From: Paenibacillus sp.
GTDB taxonomy: Bacteria; Bacillota; Bacilli; Paenibacillales; YIM-B00363
NCBI RefSeq assembly: GCF_031177825.1
Contig: NZ_JAPSKE010000032.1
Span: 1 to 63,583 of the forward strand
Length of the DNA: 63,583 nt
Direction: 5' to 3'
Part shown: piece after piece, positions 24,801 through 31,312 of the stretch
Numbering within the stretch: the stretch's first letter is position 1
How the letters are laid out: the number at the start of each line of letters is the position of its first letter
The notes under the pieces: model-generated
Database searches by the model: none
What the model was told of the DNA's origin: nothing
The model's input: only the letters and a program-made list of their open reading frames with translations
Position numbers and translations under genes: made by a program

Positions 24801-25006
24801 AATTTACCAATACGAGCGGCGGGCAAGCCTCGTTCCCGTTAACCGCGGAGCCGACCGTCTTCGCCAAGACGTTCGCGGTGTCGAGCGCGAGCCCGCTGAA
24901 GCTGAATTTCCTGCTCGGGAACGTCTCGTTCGACGGTACGGCGACGCCCGGAGAAGCGCATACGATTACGCTGGACGATATTCAGGTGCGCGAAATCGAG
25001 CAGTGA
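21890..25006 (+). CDS. Secreted GH16 beta-glucanase with CBM4/9-like domains
   Basis: 1038 residues; ATG with GAGGTG eight bases upstream. Signal peptide 1-30. Residues ~40-290 are a GH16 catalytic domain with the motif EIDIME: nucleophile E160, D162 and acid/base E165. This beta-bulge form is typical of laminarinase/lichenase-type members, acting on beta-1,3 or mixed glucans. Then come three carbohydrate-binding CBM4/9-like domains (about 310-480, 490-640, 650-800), a Shr/DUF1533-like segment (~805-885, with GNYTVSVKAEGYAEA) and a fourth CBM-like domain to the end. It likely degrades beta-glucan outside the cell. It is controlled by the promoter/palindrome at 21756-21811 and probably by the LacI regulator upstream. 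Confidence 0.93.
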   Translation: MKRRFLMQGLACTLAAGLALSTLLPASATAEKGKTEKPLWTQVWGDEFDDGAIDRSKWTFDLTNGESVGNPGWGNNELQYYTDRADNVKEENGKLVITARKEAYEGFSYTSARIKTKGLFSKAYGKFEIRASAPTGKGLWPAIWMLPEDYRYGGWAASGEIDIMEGWGSRPRTVAGTIHYGSQWPNNTYTGKEYELPNGSTIQDFHTYAIEWEPGEIRWYVDGVLFNTQNDWYSVTAGQPANNAYPAPFDEKFHLLINLAVGGNFDGDPTAETPFPSSFVIDYVRVYELTGRPYREPVPPSIPKEAYLPGAKLPLSDGNLVYNNDFTMNEEGDPGMGIPGTAHWALYEDPGASADVTIEPIDGGNFAKIAIQSAGVNSYSIQPQSIVSLAKGRFYKLTFDAKTDTTRNMNVRVTGGASRGYAGYSQGLTAALDGELRTYEMTFQMKQESDNAARIEFNLGTNDRPVWIGRARLVEIEGIPFDHDSPKAPLGDGNHVYNGTFDLGEPNRMSFWHVLTVGKAAATASVDPEARELVVDVSKGGQADRDVRILQRGLSLLDGHDYALTFDAEASNARELVVALVDADGGVIASTPVSLKSPKRKREIAVAFDDVAVFGDPGAQQLVFFLGGKSGSVRLDNVKLLRTSVYFPSDTAFYPLRNGDFGAGLQFWGAAVDSGGSASAAAANGEANVTVVSQGVNPWSAMFIQGGLPMKGGLDYVVSFDARATVARKVEVIAENASYRRYFDRTIDVGTDPKSFRFEFRMPQDDTVDLKFLLGLIASTTAVPTPHDVTLDNITLEVKDAPVARPPTLIQDSTNNRVGQPIELTFGDDAAWRGAIRSVAVNGAPAAYAAAKGTLELASSNFTGAGNYTVSVKAEGYAEATAKQAVLAADGNLVANGSFDDGTAGWSTWSGEGGAATLRAEAGAGKIDVHSAGWQSWANQLYQEGIPMSAGKAYELKFTASSTVDRPIVVEFTNTSGGQASFPLTAEPTVFAKTFAVSSASPLKLNFLLGNVSFDGTATPGEAHTITLDDIQVREIEQ

Positions 25007-25012
25007 CGTACG

Positions 25013-25036
25013 CAGGCGCCGGCCGACCGGCGCCTG
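25013..25036. terminator. GC-rich hairpin after GH16
   Basis: CAGGCGCCGG-CCGA-CCGGCGCCTG is a perfect 10-bp stem without a clear T tract. It lies between convergent genes (GH16 and the zinc-ribbon gene) and probably ends transcription weakly. Confidence 0.5.
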
Positions 25037-25049
25037 CCTGCTCGTTCGT

Positions 25050-25193
25050 TCAGACGCACCCGCGATGCCCGCACTGCGGACAAGCGAGGCAGACGACGGC
25101 AGACGCTTCCGCGGGCACGGAAATCGGATATTGACAGCATTCGCAAGGTACAAGTTTAAATTCGGGTTTCTTCGGTTGTTCATTCGGTTTCAT
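25050..25193 (-). CDS. Small zinc-ribbon-like protein (47 aa)
   Basis: The ATG at 25193 follows AAAGAGG by about nine bases. The product MKPNEQPKKPEFKLVPCECC... carries CxCC near residue 18 and CLACPQCGHRGC at the C-terminus, a pattern of paired Cys for one or two zinc sites. No named family is recognised. The promoter region (25214-25256) has a well-formed -35/-10 pair and two LexA-box-like dyads, so induction by DNA damage is predicted. Confidence 0.65.
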   Translation of the reverse strand: MKPNEQPKKPEFKLVPCECCQYPISVPAEASAVVCLACPQCGHRGCV

Positions 25194-25213
25194 GGTTGCA
25201 TTCCTCTTTATGC

Positions 25214-25256
25214 GAATATGTGTTCTTATAATAGAACACTTGTTCTTAGAAATCAA
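25214..25256 (-). promoter_or_regulatory. Promoter with two LexA (SOS) box candidates
   Basis: Read on the minus strand: TTGATT (25256-25251), a 17-base spacer, TATTAT (25233-25228). The spacer starts with the dyad GAACAAGTGTTC (25245-25234), an exact GAAC-N4-GTTC Bacillus LexA box. A second, one-mismatch box GAACACATATTC lies at 25225-25214, just after the -10. Two boxes around one promoter are typical of SOS genes in Bacillus. Confidence 0.6.
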
Positions 25257-25347
25257 GTGGGTATGGGTTCTTCCGCGACGCATAAAAACGATGCCGATCG
25301 CGAATCATAACGAATGCGCGTCAATCAACCAACGGGAGGTTTCTGCG

Positions 25348-25464
25348 ATGAGCAAAGCAGCTTTGTGGTCTTGGGTTGCGGCGGGTTCTGTCGCTGGGGG
25401 CGCGATCGCGTATGCGGCGTCCACTCGGAAAAATCCTTTGAAATCGATTGTGCGCATGTGGTAA
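25348..25464 (+). CDS. Small membrane protein (38 aa)
   Basis: The ATG follows GGGAGG by seven bases. The product MSKAALWSWVAAGSVAGGAI... has one Ala/Gly-rich transmembrane helix and a short basic tail. A strong terminator follows. The gene diverges from the zinc-ribbon gene and may share its control region. No family is recognised. Confidence 0.55.
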   Translation: MSKAALWSWVAAGSVAGGAIAYAASTRKNPLKSIVRMW

Positions 25465-25470
25465 GACGAG

Positions 25471-25505
25471 CGAAAGAAACCTCTCCGATCGAGAGGTTTC
25501 TTTCG
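25471..25505 (+). terminator. Rho-independent terminator
   Basis: CGAAAGAAACCTCTC / GAGAGGTTTCTTTCG form a perfect 15-bp stem with a CGATC loop. It ends the 38-aa gene. Confidence 0.85.
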
Positions 25506-25594
25506 CGTTTCCGGAAAGAGCCATGGAACATTTTTCGAAAATATATTTACCTCGGGAACGATATTTGATAATATAATCGCAATATTCAAATGCG

Positions 25595-25882
25595 ATGACG
25601 AGACGAGTAAATAATGAATTCTTTCGCAGAGAGCTCCGGGCGCTGAGAAGGAGTAAAGAGTTCTTTATTGAAGAAAACCTCCGAGCAGCGCACAGGAACC
25701 TTGATTCGGGGATGGTGCGCCAGGAGCTCCTGTTACAGAGCTAGAGTATAAGCATTCCGTAGGAATGCCGTACTTGAAGAGGCCGATATGGCGACATGTC
25801 GGCGAATTTGGGGTGGTACCACGAGAATCCGAATCTCGTCCCTAAGACGAACGTCTGCCGTCTTGGGGGTGGGATTTTTTTA
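25595..25882 (+). promoter_or_regulatory. T-box riboswitch leader of asd, Met specifier likely
   Basis: The conserved T-box bulge AATTTGGGGTGGTACCACG is at 25805-25823. A terminator stem (CTAAGACG / CGTCTTGGG) with a T-run at 25874-25880 follows. Stem I starts with the AGAGAGC motif near 25629; its lower helix pairs GAGCTCC-GGCGC with GCGCC-GGAGCTC. ATG followed by G sits just 5' of that closing 3' strand, in the specifier position, so methionine is my reading; the codon was not tested by folding. A TATAAT lies at 25572-25577. It fills the 513-base gap 25465-25977 together with the terminator at 25471. Confidence 0.85.
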
Positions 25883-25977
25883 TTTGTCGTACAGGCAACC
25901 GCATGGCGTACCGAACATACGGTACACCAAAACAAACGCAGAAACCTCAATTAATATCGAAAGGATATGAATCTCTC

Positions 25978-27063
25978 ATGACGCAAAAACTAAAAGCGGG
26001 CATCGTCGGCGGCACGGGTATGGTCGGCCAACGGTTCGTAGAATTGCTCGACCAACATCCTTGGTTTCAAGTCACCGCCATTGCGGCCAGCGCCGGCTCG
26101 GCCGGCAAGACGTACGAAGAGGCGGTTCAGGGCCGATGGAAGCTGAAGAGTTCCATCCCGGAAGACGTGAAGAGCATCGTCGTTCAGGATGCGTCCAAGG
26201 TGGAAGAGGTCGCTTCCGGAGTCGATTTCGTCTTCTGCGCCGTCGACATGCCGAAGAAGGACATTCAGGCGTTAGAGGAAGCTTACGCGAAAACCGGCAC
26301 GCCGGTCATCTCCAACAATTCGGCGCATCGCTGGACGCCGGACGTCCCGATGGTCGTTCCGGAAATCAATCCGGGTCATATCGACGTCATCGCGGCGCAG
26401 CGCAAGCGCCTCGGCACGTCGACCGGATTTATTGCGGTGAAGCCCAACTGCTCGATCCAGAGCTACGTGCCGGCGCTGCACGCGCTGATGGACTTCAAAC
26501 CTACGAAAGTCGTAGCGTCCACGTACCAAGCGATTTCCGGAGCGGGCAAGAACTTCGCCGATTGGCCGGAGATGATCGATAACGTCATTCCGTATATCGG
26601 CGGCGAGGAAGAGAAGAGCGAGCAGGAGCCGCTGCGCATCTGGGGCGGGATCGAGAACGGGGAGATCGTCAAAGCGAGCGCGCCGCTCATCACGACGCAG
26701 TGCATTCGCGTTCCGGTCACGGACGGCCATCTGGCCACGGTATTCGTCTCGTTCGAGAAGAAGCCGTCGAAAGAAGAAATTCTCGCCCGCTGGTCGCAAT
26801 TCCAGGGCCGTCCGCAGGAGCTCGGTCTGCCGAGCGCGCCGAAGCAATTCATCACGTACTTCGAAGAAGAGAACAGACCGCAGACGAAGCTGGACCGCGA
26901 CATCGAGCGTGGCATGGGCGTCTCGGCGGGACGCCTTCGCGAGGATACGATCTACGACTATAAATTCGTCGGTTTGTCCCACAATACGCTGCGCGGCGCG
27001 GCGGGCGGCGCCGTGCTGATCGCCGAGCTGCTGAAGGCGGAAGGGTACATTCAAGCGAAATAA
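25978..27063 (+). CDS. asd: Aspartate-semialdehyde dehydrogenase (archaeal/fungal-type)
   Basis: 361 residues from ATG (MTQKLKAGIVGGTGMVGQRF). Longer in-frame starts lie in the T-box leader and are rejected. It reduces aspartyl phosphate to aspartate semialdehyde with NADPH, feeding Lys, Thr and Met synthesis. The N-terminal GGTGMVG dinucleotide loop, the active site PNCSIQ with its Cys, and the SNNSAHR segment match the longer archaeal/fungal subtype rather than the E. coli type. Upstream sits a T-box, so expression rises when the matching charged tRNA is scarce. AAAGG is 13 bases upstream; a 4-codon overlapping ORF (ATGAATCTCTCATGA) is adjacent and may couple initiation. Confidence 0.95.
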   Translation: MTQKLKAGIVGGTGMVGQRFVELLDQHPWFQVTAIAASAGSAGKTYEEAVQGRWKLKSSIPEDVKSIVVQDASKVEEVASGVDFVFCAVDMPKKDIQALEEAYAKTGTPVISNNSAHRWTPDVPMVVPEINPGHIDVIAAQRKRLGTSTGFIAVKPNCSIQSYVPALHALMDFKPTKVVASTYQAISGAGKNFADWPEMIDNVIPYIGGEEEKSEQEPLRIWGGIENGEIVKASAPLITTQCIRVPVTDGHLATVFVSFEKKPSKEEILARWSQFQGRPQELGLPSAPKQFITYFEEENRPQTKLDRDIERGMGVSAGRLREDTIYDYKFVGLSHNTLRGAAGGAVLIAELLKAEGYIQAK

Positions 27064-27076
27064 TCGCGCATAAACA

Positions 27077-27117
27077 AGCAAGCCCTCGGGTGTTCCCCGG
27101 GGGCTTGCTGTTTTTTT
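27077..27117. terminator. Terminator between asd and Mn catalase
   Basis: AGCAAGCCC-TCGGG and CCCCGG-GGGCTTGCT form a long stem followed by seven T residues. The two genes converge here. Confidence 0.88.
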
Positions 27118-27121
27118 ACGA

Positions 27122-27976
27122 CTAAGCGTTCAGATCGTACAAGCCCGGGCTGTGTTCGTTCGGCGCTTCCGGCAGGATCGGCACGGGATGTCCTTGCGGC
27201 GGCGGAACGACCGCCAGATCGCCGCCGTTCCGACTCGGCGACGGGCCGTTGTAAATTTCGCCGATTCGCGTCGGGTCCAATCGGAAATTAAATTGCGCGT
27301 TATGAAAGCCCATCTCCACGTACTTGCGGCATTCCGGATACTTGTTGATATCGTAATTCGGCACCGGGAACAACTTGCCCCAGTTAACGCCGAGCGTCTC
27401 GAGCGCCTTGGCGAACGCGTTCTGATGCGCGTTATCCCGTACGATCAAGAACGCCAACGTTTCCCGGAACGTCTTGTTCGTGCTCATCTCATAGATGCGC
27501 GACTTCTGCAGCACGCCCGTGGATTCAAGCACTAGGTTATCGAGCAAGTCCGTGATCAAGTTGCCGTGGTTATATACGTAAGTGCCTTGCCAAGGGAGCC
27601 CGGCGGCGTCGACCGGCAGGGAGCTCTGCGCGCCGACGATGAAGTGATGCGGGTTAGCGGTCTTGACGGCGTCGTTCAGCGGAGCGCCGTCCACGCCGGC
27701 GTTGCCCGGAACTTGCTCCCCGGTCCCGGCGAGCAGTTGATTAATGGTGTGCTGCACCAGCTCGACGTGGCTCAGTTCCTCCAAGAACACCCCGCGGATC
27801 AAGTCGCGATATTGCGTCGCGTTGCCGCGGAAGTTGTTGCTCTGGAAAAAAAACTGCATCATCGTGCGCATTTCGCCGAACCGGCCGCCCAAGATCTCCT
27901 GGATGACCTTCGCCGCTTCCGGATCCGGCTTGTCCGGAACGATCATGTTGATTAAGTCTTCTTTATAAAAATACAT
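27122..27976 (-). CDS. Manganese catalase
   Basis: 284 residues, ATG after GGGGGA. It dismutates hydrogen peroxide with a dimanganese centre. The four-helix ferritin-like part includes FLEELSHVELVQHTIN (E and H metal ligands) and a second E/H pair in RDNAHQNAFAKALETLGV. MYFYKEDLINMIVPDKPDPEAA-type N-termini are typical of Bacillus YdbD-like Mn catalases. Length agrees with the family (~270-300). In spore formers such enzymes are often sporulation or general-stress products. Nothing else is seen in the 170 bases between this gene and the next start. Confidence 0.92.
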   Translation of the reverse strand: MYFYKEDLINMIVPDKPDPEAAKVIQEILGGRFGEMRTMMQFFFQSNNFRGNATQYRDLIRGVFLEELSHVELVQHTINQLLAGTGEQVPGNAGVDGAPLNDAVKTANPHHFIVGAQSSLPVDAAGLPWQGTYVYNHGNLITDLLDNLVLESTGVLQKSRIYEMSTNKTFRETLAFLIVRDNAHQNAFAKALETLGVNWGKLFPVPNYDINKYPECRKYVEMGFHNAQFNFRLDPTRIGEIYNGPSPSRNGGDLAVVPPPQGHPVPILPEAPNEHSPGLYDLNA

Positions 27977-28148
27977 CCGTAGTCCCCCTTGTTTTTCTTC
28001 AGACGTAGTTTGCTTTCTGGGTCAGGAACCTATACCGCCCGGGATGAGATCGTTCCGGCGCCATGCGCGTCGGCGCGGGCCGCTGAATGTCCCGGAGCAA
28101 GATAGGGGAACCTATTGCCGGAAGCTGGGGACGGAAGGAAGCGTTCGC

Positions 28149-28868
28149 GTGGACTTTTTCAAAAGCCAAGAGTCGTTGACGGCCCTGGAATGGATTATGC
28201 GCAGCGTCGTCGGATTCGTATTTTTGATTTTCGCCGCCAAGATGATGGGGCAGCGTTCCATCTCGCAGCTCCGATTTCTTGATTTTATTATCGCGCTCAC
28301 GTTGGGCAACATTATCGCCCACCCGCTTTCCGACGAGCGGCTGGGACTGACGGGATCGATGATTACGACGGTGTCGCTCGTGATGTTGTATATCCTCGCG
28401 ATTTGGCTCAGCTTGAAGGTGCCGAAGTTGAAGCAGTTTTTCGACCCGGCCGCCGTTCCTCTGATTCGGAATGGGGCGTTGGATTATCGGAACCTTGCGA
28501 AGGTGAAGCTTCCAATAGAATTCCTGTATGCCGAACTGAGGAAATCGAACGTGGAGGACATCGCGAAGGTCGATTACGCGGCCTGGGAGCCCGGCGGCAT
28601 GCTGTCGGTGTTCGTAAAGCCGGAGTATCGGCCCGTGACGCCGACCGATCTGAAGCTCCCCGCGCCGCCCTTCAATTTGACGAGGCCGATCATCGCGGAC
28701 GGCCACATCGAGCATGCGCTGCTTCGAGAGATCGGCAAGGACCGCGAATGGCTGGAGCGGGAGCTTCGTCCTCACGACGTCCGCCGTGTCGTCTTGGCGA
28801 CGGTGGACGGCAAGCTTAGAGTACAAGTGCATGCGGTTCGGGACGGGAGGGGCAAACCCATCGCGTGA
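28149..28868 (+). CDS. DUF421 (YetF-type) membrane protein
   Basis: 239 residues from the GTG at 28149 with GGAAGGAAG upstream; the frame runs open to 28044 but that adds an Arg-rich, non-family extension. Three transmembrane helices lie in residues ~15-95 (GFVFLIFAAKMMGQRSISQL is the DUF421 signature), followed by a cytoplasmic or external domain with the LIRNG-x-LDYRNLAK segment. In Bacillus spore formers DUF421 proteins (YetF, SpoVA-linked) are found in the inner spore membrane; biochemical role unknown. Confidence 0.88.
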   Translation: MDFFKSQESLTALEWIMRSVVGFVFLIFAAKMMGQRSISQLRFLDFIIALTLGNIIAHPLSDERLGLTGSMITTVSLVMLYILAIWLSLKVPKLKQFFDPAAVPLIRNGALDYRNLAKVKLPIEFLYAELRKSNVEDIAKVDYAAWEPGGMLSVFVKPEYRPVTPTDLKLPAPPFNLTRPIIADGHIEHALLREIGKDREWLERELRPHDVRRVVLATVDGKLRVQVHAVRDGRGKPIA

Positions 28869-28880
28869 CAAGTTACGGAA

Positions 28881-28910
28881 GGCGCCCGACGATTCGGGCG
28901 TCTTTTTTTT
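28881..28910 (+). terminator. Rho-independent terminator after DUF421
   Basis: CGCCCGA-CGAT-TCGGGCG is a compact stem followed by TC and eight T residues. Confidence 0.9.
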
Positions 28911-28994
28911 CATTCGAACCGCAACTTTCCAACCCTTGGAAACGTAAGCGCTAAAGAAGTACGCCGAGACGGATTTTCCAAGGGGGAACGGACA

Positions 28995-30887
28995 ATGTCT
29001 TCCATCATGAAGTCGATCATCGTCGCCATCGCGGCCGAAGCGCTGATGACGGCGATTGTCGCCGTAGGGATTTACTATGGCGTCGGCGTGTTTCCGTACA
29101 CGTCCCCGTGGACGTCTGGAACAACCCAGCCGGAGCCGACGCTGCTCCACTTCACGCTGCCGATCGGCATGCCGACGCTGCAGGAATTGAAGATGCCGCT
29201 CAGCTTCATTCGCCCGGAAGGGCTGGGCTTCGGCGTCGTCGGGTTCGTCCTGTCCGCCGCGGCGATGCTCGCGCAGAGCTTCGCCCGAGGCGCCTATTTG
29301 GCCGGCTTGCAAAGCCACGCGATGCACGGGGAGAAAGCCGATATGCTGCGCGCCGGGCGGCATTTTTTCTTTCGGATGGCAGGGTGGACGATGTTTCAGC
29401 TTGTCGCCGGGTGGATCGTTTTCTTTTGCGCCGCCGTCTTTTTCCCCTTAGCCCTGATCGGCATGATCGTTCTGTTCGCCTATTCGCTGACGCCGTATTT
29501 GATCGTTCTAAGGGACGCCCCTTTGTCCGATGCACTGGCGAGCGCCCCGGGCGTGTTTCGCCATGCCTTCCGGAATCTGCTTCCCTTGGCGATCGTCGCG
29601 GCCATCGTTACGGCGCTCTGCGGAAGCGCGCGGGTTGCGCCCGAGCCTTACGACTACTTGCTTTGCCTGATCATTTACGTGCCTGCAGCGACGTATTTGA
29701 TCTATGAGTTGATGCTTCGGATGCATACCTTCCTCAGAGACAATAATACGCCGCTCCCGAGACTTAAGCTCCTGGAACGGCCGAAACGGTTCGCGGGATG
29801 GGCGTGGGCCGCGCTGCTGCTCGTCGCTCCGCTCACGGGAGCCGCGGCCGCCTCCGGGCAGCTGTACGCCCCGTTGACGCTGACGAACGGTCCGGCGAAG
29901 GAACTCGCCGGGCTATCCTTCTGGAACGACTTCACGGCGGCGTACTCTCTTTCGGACCAGCGATACATCACCTACGGCTGGAACGATGCCGGCGCGAACC
30001 GGTTGAGGATCTCCATGCCCAGGTTCGGGGACGGAGAGGGGCCCGATATGCTGCGCGGCACGGCGGAGGTGACATGGGCGCTGTCGCAGGAGAGAGTCAT
30101 TCGATCGGGGAATTCCTCCCACACCTTCTTAGAGGAGACGCTGCGAACGGACCGGCTGTTCTACAGCCTGAAGAAGACGTCGACGTCTACGGGCGAGTCG
30201 TATTATTCCAGTCGCGAAGGAACGGCGCATCTCTTGACGTCGGGCGGGAACCTAAGAGAGCCCCATGAACTGGAGATGATGGTGAGCGGAGACGGTAACA
30301 ACGTCTTCCTGTTGCTACATCCGACTCGATTCCCGGCGGACCCCGTCTGGCGGGTTTCGAAGGACGGCCGGTATTTGGTCCCGCTGACGAATCGGATGAA
30401 CGCCGGCGACTTCCGCTACTTTTGGTTCTCGACGGAACCGAAGGCGGAGGAGGCGTTCAAGATGATCGCGGAGAAAAACAAGGATACGCTGCTCGGAGCG
30501 CCGGCGCCTTATCGGCTGCTTCCGTATGCGCTGCAGGAGGCGGACGGGGAGATGGTCGCGACGCTCATCGCTATGACGCCCGAAGCGGTCCGCGAGTCGG
30601 TGCCGGCTTGGGACGCGCGGCAATGGACTTCCTACCTGCGCGCGAAGTACGAGGGGGCCGCATATGCCGAAGCGCTATCGTACTTGTCCAAGGCCGGCGA
30701 ATACGACGGCCACGTCTGGGAGGAGACGACGCCGAAGACGGAAGGCGCTTCTCGTACTCGGATCGCGGTGCCGTTCCCGAACGGAACCGTGACGGTCGAA
30801 TACGAAGAGAAGGACGGCGAGCTTTTGGAGCTGCAACTTTTTCCCGACGGGATCGTACAATTGGAAGAATCCAACAAGAAGGGATAA
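28995..30887 (+). CDS. Large membrane protein of unknown function
   Basis: 630 residues, ATG with AAGGGGG upstream. Residues 1-~285 contain about six transmembrane helices, in the arrangement of a DUF975/YckC-like bundle: an N-terminal TM, a long amphipathic stretch with LAQSFARGAYLAGL, then tight helix pairs. Residues ~290-630 form a soluble, exported-side domain rich in beta strands, without a known motif. AACGTAAGCGCTAAAG about 50 bases upstream is cre-like (11 of 14 bases). I do not recognise a named family. Confidence 0.7.
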   Translation: MSSIMKSIIVAIAAEALMTAIVAVGIYYGVGVFPYTSPWTSGTTQPEPTLLHFTLPIGMPTLQELKMPLSFIRPEGLGFGVVGFVLSAAAMLAQSFARGAYLAGLQSHAMHGEKADMLRAGRHFFFRMAGWTMFQLVAGWIVFFCAAVFFPLALIGMIVLFAYSLTPYLIVLRDAPLSDALASAPGVFRHAFRNLLPLAIVAAIVTALCGSARVAPEPYDYLLCLIIYVPAATYLIYELMLRMHTFLRDNNTPLPRLKLLERPKRFAGWAWAALLLVAPLTGAAAASGQLYAPLTLTNGPAKELAGLSFWNDFTAAYSLSDQRYITYGWNDAGANRLRISMPRFGDGEGPDMLRGTAEVTWALSQERVIRSGNSSHTFLEETLRTDRLFYSLKKTSTSTGESYYSSREGTAHLLTSGGNLREPHELEMMVSGDGNNVFLLLHPTRFPADPVWRVSKDGRYLVPLTNRMNAGDFRYFWFSTEPKAEEAFKMIAEKNKDTLLGAPAPYRLLPYALQEADGEMVATLIAMTPEAVRESVPAWDARQWTSYLRAKYEGAAYAEALSYLSKAGEYDGHVWEETTPKTEGASRTRIAVPFPNGTVTVEYEEKDGELLELQLFPDGIVQLEESNKKG

Positions 30888-30888
30888 G

Positions 30889-31023
30889 GATATAGATCGG
30901 ACGCTGTTCGTCCTGCCGTACGTCAACGCGACGAAGGCGGAGCTGTATTTGACGCTGCGCCGGAGCGCTTTGAACGAAGGAGTCTGCACGCAAGCGGAGC
31001 TAGGATTAACGGAATACGTATAA
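30889..31023 (+). other. Orphan coding-like fragment without a start codon
   Basis: In one frame this stretch reads DIDRTLFVLPYVNATKAE... and stays open to TAA at 31021, with codon third positions ~70% G/C like real genes here. The frame has no ATG/GTG/TTG. It could be the 3' remnant of a deleted gene or a gene with an unusual start. It lies between the 630-aa gene and the next small gene. Confidence 0.35.
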
Positions 31024-31041
31024 ACGGGAGGCGTGGAGGGG

Positions 31042-31215
31042 ATGTCCTTCTCTTTCTTTACCGCACTTATTCAAGGCTTCTACTTCGGTTTGATACTGCT
31101 CGTGGTCGTCGCGCTCGTCAGCGGCATCGTCTACATCGCATGGAAGAGGAAGCATGACGAGAGAGTGGAGCGAAAGCTGGACGAAATCGTCGATCTGTTG
31201 AAGAGGAACCCATAA
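31042..31215 (+). CDS. Small membrane protein with charged tail (57 aa)
   Basis: The ATG at 31042 is chosen over the GTG at 31033, whose GGGAGG is too close. One transmembrane helix (residues ~10-35, GFYFGLILLVVVALVSGIVY) is followed by a coiled-coil-like charged tail ending DEIVDLLKRNP. This plan is common in small Bacillales proteins of the DUF4083 type; assignment is tentative. It may follow the 630-aa membrane protein in one unit. Confidence 0.65.
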   Translation: MSFSFFTALIQGFYFGLILLVVVALVSGIVYIAWKRKHDERVERKLDEIVDLLKRNP

Positions 31216-31242
31216 GAAACAGTGCCGAACCGAAAGTATAGG

Positions 31243-31271
31243 TTTTCAATCGCCGATGAATTGTATACAAT
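31243..31271 (+). promoter_or_regulatory. Promoter with operator palindrome before the GH140-like gene
   Basis: TTTTCA, 17 bases, TACAAT. The -10 lies inside the perfect 12-bp palindrome ATTGTATACAAT (31260-31271), a TTGTATACAA dyad like GntR-family operators. Repression by a GntR regulator outside this window is inferred. Confidence 0.5.
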
Positions 31272-31312
31272 GTGAGTACAATATTGAATCTAATTCATGG
31301 CGAGGGATCGAG

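Noticed and set aside
25903..25977. N-terminal extension of asd from ATG at 25903.
   Set aside because: It lies just after the T-box terminator and lacks a ribosome site; the protein's dinucleotide fold begins only after the ATG at 25978.
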